64,000 nt of DNA from Mesorhizobium sp. B2-4-15 (GCF_006658505.1 NZ_VFUZ01000001.1:310001-374000); one strand, 5' to 3'. Shown: positions 44,036 to 52,853, counted from the first letter of the stretch. Made by a program: numbers and translations. Notes: generated by a model from the sequence alone, not told the origin.

Positions 44036-44157
44036 GGGCGAGGTCCGGTGAGGAAGTGTGCGTTGGTTACACCAAGCGGGGGGAAAAAGGAAATGGCCCA
44101 GGCGTGTCCCGACCGAGCTGGAGCAAGGCCCGCCCGGGTGGCCGGCATAGGGTCCCG

Positions 44158-45060
44158 CTATCCCAATCGCGCCAGCCGCTCCTTCAGGCGCGGGGCGGCG
44201 AAGTCGAGGAAGGCCCGCAGCTTGACCGGCAGCAGGCCGTGGCCCGCATGCACCAGGCTGACGGGCCACGGTTCCGGCTCGAATTCCCCCAGCAGGATGC
44301 ACAACATGCCCGACCGCACCGCGGCATCGACCTGATAGGAGAGCACCTTCGTCGGCCCGACGCCGGCAATCGCGGCATCGATCGCCGCTTCGGCGGTGTT
44401 GACCTGAAGCCGCGAGCGGACCGGAACCGTGACTTCCGTCTTGCCTCTGGCGAAGGTCCATTGGGCGGCGGAGGCAAGCCCCTCGAAGGTGACGCAACTG
44501 TGGGCGGCCAGATCGCCCAAGGTCATGGGCGTGCCGTGCTCGGCCAGATAGCCAGGGCTGGCACAGACGACGCGGCGGATCGCGCCGACGCCAAGGGCGA
44601 CAAGGCTCGAATCGGGCAATTGGCCGATGCGGAGAGCGAGATCAAAATGGTCCTCGACCAGCTGTGTTATGCGGTCCGCCAGGGTAAGGCGGATGTTGAC
44701 GTCGGGATAAGCGGCGAGAAAGCCGGTGACGACCGGCAGCACATGAAGGCGGCCGAAGACGACCGGGGCGGTGATGGCAAGTTCACCGGTCGGCGCGCTG
44801 TACTCGCCCGCCGCCGCGCGTTCCGCCTCGCCGACATCGTCGAGGATGCGTCGGCAGGCCGCAAGATAGGCCTCGCCGGCATCGGTCGGCGTCAGCCGGC
44901 GCGGCGAGCGGTTCAGGAGCCGGGTGTTCAGATGGCGCTCCAGATCCGAAACCTTGCGGCTGACGGTCGCCAGCGGAATGCCGAAGCGGCGGGCCGCGGC
45001 GGAAAGGCTGCCGGCCTCCACCACGGCTACAAAGAGTGACATGGCTTCGAGACGATCCAT
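44158..45060 (-). CDS. LysR family transcriptional regulator
   Basis: LysR-type regulator of 300 residues. The N-terminal winged helix-turn-helix is standard: MDRLEAMSLFVAVVEAGSLSAAARRFGIPLATVSRKVSDLE. A C-terminal LysR substrate-binding domain follows, with the typical FGRLHVLPVV and LLPVKLRAFLDF segments. It is divergent from DUF1348 at 45180 with a 119-base gap, the usual position for self- and neighbour-regulation, so the two genes downstream of that promoter are its probable targets. Effector unknown. Confidence 0.95.
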   Translation of the reverse strand: MDRLEAMSLFVAVVEAGSLSAAARRFGIPLATVSRKVSDLERHLNTRLLNRSPRRLTPTDAGEAYLAACRRILDDVGEAERAAAGEYSAPTGELAITAPVVFGRLHVLPVVTGFLAAYPDVNIRLTLADRITQLVEDHFDLALRIGQLPDSSLVALGVGAIRRVVCASPGYLAEHGTPMTLGDLAAHSCVTFEGLASAAQWTFARGKTEVTVPVRSRLQVNTAEAAIDAAIAGVGPTKVLSYQVDAAVRSGMLCILLGEFEPEPWPVSLVHAGHGLLPVKLRAFLDFAAPRLKERLARLG

Positions 45061-45179
45061 TACGGCTTCCAGAAAGTGGAAGGATAGGTTGCGAATATGC
45101 CATCTGCATTTAAATGATGGAAGGCCTTACATCTGATGAGACGGCTCGCATAGGCGGCCCTATTAACGAAGGAACCGCG

Positions 45180-45650
45180 ATGTCTGAGAGCCGCCCCCCG
45201 CTTCCGCCCTTCACCGCTGAGACTTCTGCGCTGAAAGCGCGCATGGCGGAGGATGCGTGGAACTCGCGTGACCCGGCACGTGTCGCGCTCGCCTATACGA
45301 CCGACAGCCGCTGGCGCAACCGCTCCGAGTTCCTGCAGGGCCGCGATGCGATCCAAGCTTTCCTGACGCGCAAATGGACACGTGAACTCGACTACCGGCT
45401 GATCAAGGAGGTCTGGGCGTTCCACGGCAACCGCATCGCCGTGCGCTTCGCCTATGAATGGCACGACGACAGCGGCTCCTGGTTCCGCAGCTATGGCAAT
45501 GAGAACTGGGAGTTCGACGAATACGGGCTGATGCGCCTGCGCATTGCCAGCATCAACGACCTGCCGATCAGCGAGGCCGACTGCAAATATCACTGGCCGC
45601 TCGGCCGCCGCCCGGACGACCATCCAGCATTGTCTGAACTGGGGCTTTAG
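45180..45650 (+). CDS. DUF1348/NTF2-like family protein
   Basis: Cytosolic protein of 156 residues with the DUF1348 (nuclear transport factor 2-like, SnoaL-type) fold. Start at 45180 ([11 protein letters not shown]). Highly conserved family stretches are [43 protein letters not shown] and [15 protein letters not shown]. Function is not established. Preceded by the divergent LysR gene, whose binding site should be in the 119-base gap, and followed by a repeat-A element and then a PPOX-like gene. Probably in one unit with that gene. Confidence 0.9.
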   Translation: MSESRPPLPPFTAETSALKARMAEDAWNSRDPARVALAYTTDSRWRNRSEFLQGRDAIQAFLTRKWTRELDYRLIKEVWAFHGNRIAVRFAYEWHDDSGSWFRSYGNENWEFDEYGLMRLRIASINDLPISEADCKYHWPLGRRPDDHPALSELGL

Positions 45651-45702
45651 AGCAACTCCAGGAAGTCTGGAAACCGTCTTCCGTCCAGAGTTGCGTCAAT
45701 TG
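45649..45702 (-). repeat. Intergenic repeat family A, copy 2 (inverted)
   Basis: AGAGCAACTCCAGGAAGTC and CCGTCCAGAGTTGCGTCAA are the arms of repeat A in the opposite orientation to 16485-16540 and 53773-53824. It begins at the last bases of the DUF1348 gene (stop at 45650) and ends 33 bases before the start of the PPOX-like gene. Confidence 0.7.
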
Positions 45703-45735
45703 CCGCAAGCTCCGTTGGGGCCAAGGAGGCTTTCG

Positions 45736-46365
45736 ATGACCGCGCATGCATTCATCAGCGACGTCGCCTTTACGCCGACGGTCAAGGCGATCCAGGCGCG
45801 CAAAGGGTCGCGCCAGTCTTACGCCCGAGTCGAGGAGCGCGGCGGCTGGCAGGCTGATATCACGCCGGACCTTGCCGCCTTCATCGAAGCGCAGACCAGC
45901 GTGTTTCTGTCGACGGCCAACGGCGATGGCCAGCCCTACATCCAGCATCGCGGCGGGCCGGCGGGGTTTCTCAAGGTGCTGGACGAGAAGACGATCGGCT
46001 TCGCCGATTTTTCGGGCAACAGGCAGTTCATCACGCAGGGCAACCTAGCCGACAACCCACGCGCCTTCCTGTTCCTGATCGACTATATGCTGCGCCAGCG
46101 TATCAAGGTCTGGGGCACGGCTCGAGTCGTCGAAAACGATGCCGAACTGACGGCGAGGCTGATGCCGCAGGATTACAAGGCGCGTCCCGAGCAGGTCATC
46201 CTGTTCACGGTTTCGGCCTGGGACGCCAATTGCCCGCAACATATTCCGCAGCGTTTCGAGGCAGCGGATGTGGCGGCGGCACTCGGCGAACGGGACAGGC
46301 GTATTCAACAGCTCGAGCAGGAGGTCATGCGCCTGAAGGCGTCGAAAGGGAGAGACGAAGCGTGA
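45736..46365 (+). CDS. Pyridoxamine 5'-phosphate oxidase family (FMN-binding) protein
   Basis: Flavin-binding split-barrel protein of 209 residues, starting at 45736 (MTAHAFISD) with AAGGAGG just upstream. Typical segments: FIEAQTSVFLSTANGDGQPYIQHRGGPAGFL, GFADFSGNRQFITQGNL and NCPQHIPQRFE, the last a hallmark of the pyridamine oxidase-like subgroup. A C-terminal coiled coil (RDRRIQQLEQEVMRLKA) follows. It probably reduces or oxidises a small molecule using FMN or F420-like cofactor; substrate unknown. Likely co-regulated by the LysR protein. Confidence 0.88.
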   Translation: MTAHAFISDVAFTPTVKAIQARKGSRQSYARVEERGGWQADITPDLAAFIEAQTSVFLSTANGDGQPYIQHRGGPAGFLKVLDEKTIGFADFSGNRQFITQGNLADNPRAFLFLIDYMLRQRIKVWGTARVVENDAELTARLMPQDYKARPEQVILFTVSAWDANCPQHIPQRFEAADVAAALGERDRRIQQLEQEVMRLKASKGRDEA

Positions 46366-46383
46366 TGATGCAGCGCCGAGGGC

Positions 46384-47106
46384 TCAGCCGCCAGCCGCGG
46401 TCTCGGCCAGTGCGAGGCCGTCGGGCGTCTGCTTCACCGGTACGATGCCGCGTGCCAGCGCCAACAGGTATTTGTTGTACTCGGTGAACAGCACGCGCAG
46501 GGCCTGCGGCTTGGTCAGCCAGCCACCATTGTCGAGATTGGCATTGACCACCGGATAAGGTTCCAGCTTGGCGCCATGCAGCAACCGGCCCATTTCCAGC
46601 AGGCTGCGCGGCATATGGTAGTTGTTGGTGACGAGGATCACCGTGTTGTAGGCATGGCTTTCGACCCATTTGGCGCTTTCCTCGGCATTGCCGATCGTGT
46701 CGAGCGCGGCGCGGTCGATGTCGACGCAGCAGGAAAACAGCTTCTTGTCGCCACCGGTCGCGGCCTGCAGCTGGCGACGGCTGGCGGAAGGGTGCACGCC
46801 ACTGATCAGGAGACGCTCGCCTTTGCCGGACGCCAGCAGGTCCATCGCGGCGTCGAGGCGGGACTGGCCGCCGGTCAGCACGATGATGGCATCGGCCTTG
46901 GCCGGGTTGGCTGGCGTGGTCAAGTGGCTGACCTTGTTGGCAAACCAGCCGAAGCCGCCGGCAAACAATGTTGCGAGGATCAGGAGGGAGAGGGCGGAGG
47001 CACGCAGGGCGCTCCGTAAACGGCTGACCCTGCCGTGGGCGCGCGAACGAGCCACCACCGGCATCTGTCCAACCGTTCCGGTCGAATCCCGCACGTCCAT
47101 AGCCAT
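46384..47106 (-). CDS. YdcF family protein (DUF218)
   Basis: Envelope protein of 240 residues in the DUF218/YdcF-ElyC family. An N-terminal helix (about residues 36-55, ASALSLLILATLFAGGFGW) anchors a domain with the family motifs DAIIVLTGG near its start and VILVTNNYHMPRSLLEM. ElyC-type proteins affect peptidoglycan and enterobacterial common antigen metabolism. The gene follows ftsE-ftsX on the same strand with a 122-base gap, and this order recurs in rhizobia, which favours an envelope/division role. Its start is at 47106; a GC-poor gap with GTTAATC lies upstream. Confidence 0.88.
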   Translation of the reverse strand: MAMDVRDSTGTVGQMPVVARSRAHGRVSRLRSALRASALSLLILATLFAGGFGWFANKVSHLTTPANPAKADAIIVLTGGQSRLDAAMDLLASGKGERLLISGVHPSASRRQLQAATGGDKKLFSCCVDIDRAALDTIGNAEESAKWVESHAYNTVILVTNNYHMPRSLLEMGRLLHGAKLEPYPVVNANLDNGGWLTKPQALRVLFTEYNKYLLALARGIVPVKQTPDGLALAETAAGG

Positions 47107-47228
47107 ATGGTTAATCCCGAAATGCGGCCTTTGGTAGGTAAAAGTCGCACTTTGCGTTACGCAAATTCTCCATCCGTGATCGTTCTGCGTTCATCCCGGC
47201 CGTCGGCCCAAAAAACGCGTCCCCTTTT

Positions 47229-48221
47229 TCATGCATCGGGTTGGCGAACGTCGATGTCGCTGAGATAGGCCACGACGGTGGCATGCGAGGTCGCCGCCGT
47301 CAGCGCGCCGATCACCAGCACCATCATGACCACCCCGAGATAGCCCGCCGAGCCGATGGCGAAATTGCCGAACAGGGCGGTTGCCTGATCGGCCTGGGGC
47401 GTCGCCATGTTGCGCGACGACCACCAGGAAAAGACGATGAAGACCAGCACCGCCGCCGCGCCGCCGGCGGCCGCGCCCTTCATGCCGGTGACCAGGAAAT
47501 GCCGGCGGAATTCGCGCGCGATGAACCGCGCCTCGGCACCGACAAAATGCAGCACCTCGATGATGTGACCATTGCCGGCCATGGCGCCACGGGTTGCGAA
47601 CACCACGGTCAGCACGGTCGCCGACAGCATCAGCGCCAGAACGGCGATGCCGATGGTCACCGTGGTGCGGGCCATGGCCACCAGCCGGTCGACCCAGGTG
47701 CGGTGATCGTCGAGCGATGCGCTCGGCAGCTTCGGGGCGATCGCGGCGCGCATGGCGGCGAAGTCGGGTGGGCTGTTCTCGTCGATGGTGACGATGATCA
47801 GGCGCGGCACCGGCAGGTCGTCGATGTTGAGGCCCGAACCCAGCCACGGTTCGAGAAGCCTTGCCGTGGCTTCGCGGTCGATGATCTTTGTCGACTTCAC
47901 GCCGGGGAATTCGCCGGCGATCCGCGAGGCTTGGACAAGGGCGGCCTCCATGTCGAGGCCATCGACCGGTTTGATCTGGATCGTCGCCTCGCGCGAGATC
48001 TGGTTCTCCCAGACCGAAGCGGTGTCGCGCACCAGCGTCACAGCGCCGAAGGTGAGGCAGGACAGGAAGGTCATGATGGCGATGACCAGGATCAGCGCGC
48101 GGCCGGCGATGTTCTGCGCCGGCACGATCGGCGCCATCCGGCGCTGGGAGCGCGGCCTTGCCTCGCTCACCTCGGCGTCACGGTCTTCCAGGTGTTCGGC
48201 GGACAGCTCAGTCATAGACAT
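47229..48221 (-). CDS. ftsX: Cell division ABC transporter permease-like protein FtsX
   Basis: FtsX, the integral membrane partner of FtsE, which activates peptidoglycan hydrolases at the division site rather than transporting. The 330-residue protein has a short cytosolic N-terminus, a first helix (residues about 42-64), a large periplasmic domain and three further helices, the standard FtsX topology. Start is ATG 48221 with GGAAGG upstream; ATG 48215 is an alternative. The start overlaps the end of ftsE by 14 bases, so translation is coupled. The C-terminus ends VVAYLSDIDVRQ. Confidence 0.93.
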   Translation of the reverse strand: MSMTELSAEHLEDRDAEVSEARPRSQRRMAPIVPAQNIAGRALILVIAIMTFLSCLTFGAVTLVRDTASVWENQISREATIQIKPVDGLDMEAALVQASRIAGEFPGVKSTKIIDREATARLLEPWLGSGLNIDDLPVPRLIIVTIDENSPPDFAAMRAAIAPKLPSASLDDHRTWVDRLVAMARTTVTIGIAVLALMLSATVLTVVFATRGAMAGNGHIIEVLHFVGAEARFIAREFRRHFLVTGMKGAAAGGAAAVLVFIVFSWWSSRNMATPQADQATALFGNFAIGSAGYLGVVMMVLVIGALTAATSHATVVAYLSDIDVRQPDA

Positions 48222-48867
48222 CCAGCCTTCCGCCGGCCAGGATCATGCGGCGTGCGTCGACCTGTTCCATCAGGCCAAGATCGTGCGTGGCGATGACCAC
48301 GGCGGTGCCGAGACGATTGAGCTCGATGAACAGCCGCAGCAGTCGGCGCGCCAGCGGCGGATCGACATTGCCGGTCGGCTCGTCGGCGAGCAGGATCTCG
48401 GGCTGTTCGATCAGGGCGCGCGCGATCGCGGCGCGCTGCTTCTCGCCGCCCGACAGGACCGGCGGCAGCACATGCATGCGCTCGCCCAGCCCCACCCATT
48501 TCAACAGTTCGGTGACGTCGGTGCGGTAGCTCGCTTCCTCGCGCCCGCGCACGCGCAACGGCAGCGCGACATTCTCATAGGTCGTCATGTGGTCGAGCAG
48601 GCGAAAGTCCTGGAACACCACGCCGATACGGCGCCTGAGATGCGGCAGTTCGGTGCGCGAGATGCGCGAGCGGTCCTTGCCGAAGATGGTGATCAGGCCG
48701 CGCGTCGGTTTCAGCGACATGAAGAGCAGGCGCAGCAAGGTCGTCTTCCCGGCGCCCGAAGGGCCGCTCAGGAACTGGAAGGAGCGCTCCGGTATATGCA
48801 GGGAAATGTCGCGGAGGATTTCCGGACCCATGCCATAGCGGAGGCCGACATTTTCGAAGCGAATCAA
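48208..48867 (-). CDS. ftsE: Cell division ATP-binding protein FtsE
   Basis: ATPase of the FtsEX complex at the divisome, 219 residues, matching FtsE. The sequence starts MIRFENVGLRYG. Walker A is G35-P-S-G-A-G-K41-T42, the Q-loop is at Q86, the signature is LSGGEKQRAAIARA near residue 138 and Walker B with the catalytic Glu is EILLADEPTGN. It overlaps ftsX. A repeat of family B and, further upstream, a full CtrA-type site (49002-49016) lie in the 252-base gap to the divergent gene at 49120, fitting cell-cycle control. Confidence 0.96.
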   Translation of the reverse strand: MIRFENVGLRYGMGPEILRDISLHIPERSFQFLSGPSGAGKTTLLRLLFMSLKPTRGLITIFGKDRSRISRTELPHLRRRIGVVFQDFRLLDHMTTYENVALPLRVRGREEASYRTDVTELLKWVGLGERMHVLPPVLSGGEKQRAAIARALIEQPEILLADEPTGNVDPPLARRLLRLFIELNRLGTAVVIATHDLGLMEQVDARRMILAGGRLDVYD

Positions 48868-48888
48868 TTTCGATGACCTGAAATTCCT

Positions 48889-48938
48889 AGAGCATGATGC
48901 CGAAAAGTGTGAAGCGGCTCTCGGACGACATCATGCTC
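48889..48938. repeat. Intergenic repeat family B, copy 2
   Basis: AGAGCATGATGCCGAAAAG with the inverted arm GGACGACATCATGCTC. Same plan as copies at 24030, 56474 and 63328, here just upstream of ftsE. Confidence 0.65.
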
Positions 48939-49001
48939 CACCTCTTTGCTCTGCCGGCGGCGAGCCGGCCCATTCTGGGAAAAGACCATCGGCCGGCATG
49001 G

Positions 49002-49016
49002 TTAACCGGCGGTTAA
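49002..49016. promoter_or_regulatory. Full CtrA-type box TTAA-N7-TTAA between ftsE and the DUF3426-like gene
   Basis: TTAA (49002-49005), seven bases CCGGCGG, TTAA (49013-49016) is a perfect match to the alphaproteobacterial CtrA consensus. A half-site TTAACCATT follows at 49066. It is 135 bases upstream of ftsE and 104 bases upstream of the divergent gene. CtrA controls division and envelope genes in Caulobacter and rhizobia, so control of ftsEX is plausible. Confidence 0.7.
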
Positions 49017-49119
49017 TTTCTATGCTCTTTCGGCGCGTCACGAGGGCTCCGGTGGGGAAACGTTAACCATTTGTGTTTACGCAAAAGAAACGAAAAGCGA
49101 ACAGGTGCAATACTGGGCC

Positions 49120-49764
49120 ATGACGGCTGACGAGCGAACCGCGCGCCCGGTTTCCGGCGAAATCATGACCGATCCGCTGGCAATTGCCGTGGCGGACCGG
49201 ATCGTGCGCGGTCCGGCGCCCGATATCGTCGATGCCGATTATGTCGTGATGCCGCGGACAGTCGCGGCCACGCAAGCCAAACCACCGCAGCCGCGCCCGA
49301 TTGTCACGCCGCCCGTGGAGGGCATGGATATGCTACGCAAGCCAGAGGCGCCGGCGGAGCGGCCGCCGGCCTCGCGCGGCGGGCCGATCTTCTGGATCGC
49401 CGGCATCGGCGCCGCCCTTGCCGCCTTCTGGATCTCCGGTGGGCATGCGCTGGTGCGCCAGGCGCCGCTCCTGACCGGCGCGCAAGCTTCGGCACTGACC
49501 ATTTCAGGCGTCACCTCGCGGGTCGACGCCTCCGGCGCGAACCCTGTGCTGTTCGTCGATGGCGAGGCCGCCAATGACGGGACGGGTCCGGCGACCCTGC
49601 CGCCGCTCGAAATCCGGGTGACGGGCAATGACGGGCGCACAACCCGCTATACGTTGGGGACATCCGGCCACGCGCTGGCCTCGGGCGAAAGATTCGGCTT
49701 TGCCAGCCGGCTCGACGTGCCTAAGAACGGCGTAAGAACCGTTTTGGTCACTTTCGCCGAGTAG
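49120..49764 (+). CDS. DUF3426-like membrane protein, apparently without the N-terminal zinc finger
   Basis: Protein of 214 residues from the ATG at 49120; a GTG at 49105 is five codons earlier. A proline-rich cytosolic N-terminus (about 90 residues) precedes one membrane helix (GGPIFWIAGIGAALAAFWISGG). The C-terminal domain resembles DUF3426/FxLYD-type (ISGVTSRVDASGANPVLFVDGEA). Proteins at this locus between ftsE and hpt in relatives often begin with an MJ0042-type CxxC zinc finger. None is present here or in the DNA just upstream. Function unknown. Divergent from ftsE, 22 bases before hpt. Confidence 0.75.
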   Translation: MTADERTARPVSGEIMTDPLAIAVADRIVRGPAPDIVDADYVVMPRTVAATQAKPPQPRPIVTPPVEGMDMLRKPEAPAERPPASRGGPIFWIAGIGAALAAFWISGGHALVRQAPLLTGAQASALTISGVTSRVDASGANPVLFVDGEAANDGTGPATLPPLEIRVTGNDGRTTRYTLGTSGHALASGERFGFASRLDVPKNGVRTVLVTFAE

Positions 49765-49786
49765 GCGATCATCGGGAAGGCCATCA

Positions 49787-50329
49787 ATGCCCATCGTACG
49801 CAACAAGGACATCGAAGTCCTGTTTTCGGCATCGGCGATCGCGCGGCGCAATCTCGAGCTCGCCAAGGAGATCGCCGAGCACGACTACCATGATCTGCTG
49901 GTGATCTCGGTGCTGAAAGGCTCGTTCGTCTTCGCGGCGGACCTGATCCGCGCCATGCACGATGTCGGCCTGTCGCCGGAGGTCGAATTCATCTTCATTT
50001 CCAGTTACGGCGCCGGCACCACCAGTGGCGAGGTGAGGGTGCTGCGCGACATCGACAACGAGGTTGCCGGCCGCGACGTGCTGTTGATCGACGACATCCT
50101 GGAATCGGGCAAGACGCTGACCTTCACGCGCGACCTGATGCTGTCGCGTGGCGCCAGGAGCTGTTCCATCGCCGTGCTGCTCGACAAGCGCATGCGCCGC
50201 CAGACAGCGCTCAATGCCGACTATGTCGGCTTCGACTGCCCCGATTATTTCGTCGTCGGCTACGGCATGGACGTCGCCCACGCGTTTCGCGAACTGCCGT
50301 TCGTGGGTGTTGTGAAAGGCGATGCGTGA
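49787..50329 (+). CDS. hpt: Hypoxanthine phosphoribosyltransferase
   Basis: Purine salvage enzyme that adds the phosphoribosyl group of PRPP to hypoxanthine (and often guanine). The 180-residue product has the PRPP-binding motif VLLIDDILESGKTL. Other family segments are VLKGSFVFAADLIRAM, FIFISSYGAGTTSG and VVGYGMDVAHAFRELPFVGVV. Starts at 49787, 22 bases after the previous stop; a response-regulator gene starts 118 bases downstream of its stop. Assignment is secure. Confidence 0.95.
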   Translation: MPIVRNKDIEVLFSASAIARRNLELAKEIAEHDYHDLLVISVLKGSFVFAADLIRAMHDVGLSPEVEFIFISSYGAGTTSGEVRVLRDIDNEVAGRDVLLIDDILESGKTLTFTRDLMLSRGARSCSIAVLLDKRMRRQTALNADYVGFDCPDYFVVGYGMDVAHAFRELPFVGVVKGDA

Positions 50330-50447
50330 GGCCGGTGCATCGCACCGTCGAATTCTGAAAAAGGTCTTAACGGCGCCAGGAAAATTAGCCCGGTCGAGCG
50401 CCGGGGCTTTCAGGAAAAGTCAACTTTTGCCCGCCAAATATGCCGGC

Positions 50448-50819
50448 ATGGCAAAGCTTCTGATCGTCGAGGACGATGAGTCCGTCCGCACCCTCGCAGC
50501 CCGCGCACTCGAACGCGCCGGCCACGAAATCGATATCGCGGCAGATGGTGCTCAGGGCCTTTCGCTGATCCGGGCCGCGAATGGCGCTTACGACCTCGTC
50601 GTCTCCGATATCCGTATGCCGGAGATGGACGGCATCGAGATGGCGATCGCGGCGGCCGCTCTTTTCCCGGCGATGAAGATCATGCTGATGACCGGCTATG
50701 CCGACCAGCGCGAGCGCGCCGAGGAACTGAACGGCATCATCCTCGATGTCGTACAGAAGCCGTTCACACTGGCCGAGATCCGTTCTCGCGTGGATAAGGC
50801 GCTGATCTGCTTCGCCTGA
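50448..50819 (+). CDS. Single-domain response regulator (CpdR-like)
   Basis: Receiver-only response regulator of 123 residues, starting at 50448 (MAKLLIVEDDE). Acidic pocket residues are E8-D9-D10, the phosphorylation site is D54 in LVVSDIRMPEMDGIE, Thr is in MLMTGYAD and Lys in VVQKPF. No output domain is present. In alphaproteobacteria such proteins (CpdR) control ClpXP proteolysis in the cell cycle. It resembles the CpdR group more than CheY, but orthology to CpdR1 or CpdR2 is not proven. Nearby CtrA-type control of ftsE would fit a cell-cycle neighbourhood. Confidence 0.85.
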   Translation: MAKLLIVEDDESVRTLAARALERAGHEIDIAADGAQGLSLIRAANGAYDLVVSDIRMPEMDGIEMAIAAAALFPAMKIMLMTGYADQRERAEELNGIILDVVQKPFTLAEIRSRVDKALICFA

Positions 50820-51767
50820 TCAGGCAGGATCGGTGGCGGCGAGCGCGGGTGCAGTGCTCCGGCGTCGCCCCGCGTTGAGCGCCAGCAGGCCGGCGCCGAT
50901 GATGAGGGCGGCACCGATCACGGTGGTCGGCCGGGGTACTTCGGCGAAGAACAGAAAACCCCAGAGCGGCGACCACAGGATGCCGGTATATTCGAAGGTG
51001 GCGACGCGGTTGGCCGGTGCCAGCCGGTAGCCCTGCGACAAAAGGATCATGCCGGCCGACGCGACGAAACCGCAAGCGGCCATCTTGAGGAAATCCGGCA
51101 GCATCGGCCATATCCACGGCCGCACCAGAAACTCCAGGCTTGGATGAACGGCGTGGGTTACGCCGGCAAGATGAAACGCGCCGGCAACCAGGGCGGCGCC
51201 GGCGAGATAAGCGCCGTTCTGATAGAAGGCCATGACCGTGGACGATTCGGTGTCGCCGATCTTGCGCGTCATCAGCTGCGAGAAGCCGTAGAGCGCCGCC
51301 GAGCCCAACGACAACAGCGCTGCCCCGTCGAACAGCCCGGCGCCGGGCCGCACCATCACGACTACGCCGAGCAGCCCGATCAGTACGGTCGCCAGCGTCT
51401 GCCAGGAGACGCGCTCGCCAAGATACGGTCCGGCCAGCGCCATGATGAACAGCGGCGCCATGAAATAGAGCGCAACGGCGTCGGCCAGCGGCAGGGCGGC
51501 GATGGCCAGATAGTACATCGTGTAGGAGGTGAACTGGATGAAGGCACGCACCGTCAGCAGGCCGAACCGTTTCGACAGGATCGCCCGCAGGCCGACATCG
51601 GCGTGGACGAGAACGATCAGGATAGGCAAGGCGACGACCGAACGGATCGCCATCACCTCGGTCACCGGGTAACCGCTCGACACGGATTTGACCAGCGGGT
51701 CCTGCAGCGAAAAGACCAGCACACCCAGACACAGGCTCAGGATGCCACCCACCATCCTATTGTGCAT
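50820..51767 (-). CDS. EamA/DMT family transporter
   Basis: Inner-membrane transporter of 315 residues with two EamA repeats (about ten helices). Segments such as MVGGILSLCLGVLVFSLQDPLVKSVSSG, VLIGLLGVVVMVRPG and EYTGILWSPLWGFLFFAEVP are typical of DMT exporters of the RarD/YdcZ class. Its stop is directly adjacent to the stop of the response-regulator gene (50819/50820), so the genes converge with no gap. Divergent from the LysR gene at 51993, which may regulate it. Substrate unknown. Confidence 0.88.
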   Translation of the reverse strand: MHNRMVGGILSLCLGVLVFSLQDPLVKSVSSGYPVTEVMAIRSVVALPILIVLVHADVGLRAILSKRFGLLTVRAFIQFTSYTMYYLAIAALPLADAVALYFMAPLFIMALAGPYLGERVSWQTLATVLIGLLGVVVMVRPGAGLFDGAALLSLGSAALYGFSQLMTRKIGDTESSTVMAFYQNGAYLAGAALVAGAFHLAGVTHAVHPSLEFLVRPWIWPMLPDFLKMAACGFVASAGMILLSQGYRLAPANRVATFEYTGILWSPLWGFLFFAEVPRPTTVIGAALIIGAGLLALNAGRRRSTAPALAATDPA

Positions 51768-51992
51768 CTGCGTTCAGGCTCCTGCGCGTACGATCCGAAG
51801 CGTCCGACTCCGGATCAAAAAGAACCCGCCACCGTTTCGGGCAGCGGGCACGAGTGAGGACTCTTTAGATTGGTCCGCGGCTGGTTTGGCAGCCGCATAT
51901 CCAATGGGTGAGGCGACTATCGTTCGGCGTTTGACATGTTGCAAACGAATTGGAATGATACCAGCAATCAAATTTTCTCATGGCGGATTTCC

Positions 51993-52853
51993 ATGCGGCC
52001 GACCCTCGACAGCGATCTCCTGCGCACCTTCGTGGCCATTGCCGAGGTCGGCAATTTCACCAAGGCGGCGGAGCAGGCGGGCCGCACCCAGTCGGCCGTG
52101 TCGATGCAGATGAAAAAGCTTGAAGGACTGGTCGGCGACAGCCTGTTCGAGCGCGGTTCACGTGGCGTCGTGCTGACGCGGCGGGGCGGCGAACTCATCG
52201 TCAATGCCCGCCGCATCGTCTCGCTGCTCGACGAGACGGCGGCGTCGATCGCCGCGGCGCCGCTGGGCGGGCCGGTGCGCATCGGCATTCCCGAGGAATA
52301 TGGCCTCGCCATCTTGTCACGCGCGCTCGGCGCGTTTTCGAAACGCCACGCCCAGGTCGAGGTTACCGTCCGCTACGCGCATTCGGGGGCACAGATCGCG
52401 GCGCTCGCCGCCGGTGAACTCGATCTGTGCGTGGTGTTCGAATGGCAGGATCCGTCCGGCGGCGAGGTGCTGATGCACGATCCGACCGTCTGGGTGACCT
52501 CGAACCTGCATCACATGCATGAAGAACGTCCGGTGCCGATCGCCCTCTACAACCGGGCAGGCTGGTGCAAGGACTTCGCCATCAAATCGCTGGAGCAGCG
52601 CGGCCTTGCCTATCGTGTCGCCTATACGAGCGACACCAATGGCGGGTTGAAGCTTGCCGTCACCTCGGGGTTGGCGATCGCGCCGATTTCGCGCAGCAAC
52701 ATTCCGGACGGCTGCCGTGAGTTGTCATCCGTCGATGGGTTCGGCGCCATCGATTCCTCGAATGTGGTGATGCATCGCAACCCGAACGCATCCGGCGAGG
52801 CGATCGACGGCATGCAAGAGGCGATCCGGGAAGCGTTCAGGCAAGGTGTCTGA
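51993..52853 (+). CDS. LysR family transcriptional regulator
   Basis: LysR-type regulator of 286 residues. Start at 51993 (MRPTLDSDLLRTFVAIAE); a more upstream ATG at 51936 is less likely. The N-terminal HTH is NFTKAAEQAGRTQSAVSMQMKKLE, followed by a substrate-binding domain. The 225-base gap to the divergent EamA gene has a ~14-base GC-poor stretch with several TTGCAA-like words, plausible for LysR binding, and no other gene. The GST gene follows on the same strand and could be part of its regulon. Confidence 0.94.
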   Translation: MRPTLDSDLLRTFVAIAEVGNFTKAAEQAGRTQSAVSMQMKKLEGLVGDSLFERGSRGVVLTRRGGELIVNARRIVSLLDETAASIAAAPLGGPVRIGIPEEYGLAILSRALGAFSKRHAQVEVTVRYAHSGAQIAALAAGELDLCVVFEWQDPSGGEVLMHDPTVWVTSNLHHMHEERPVPIALYNRAGWCKDFAIKSLEQRGLAYRVAYTSDTNGGLKLAVTSGLAIAPISRSNIPDGCRELSSVDGFGAIDSSNVVMHRNPNASGEAIDGMQEAIREAFRQGV

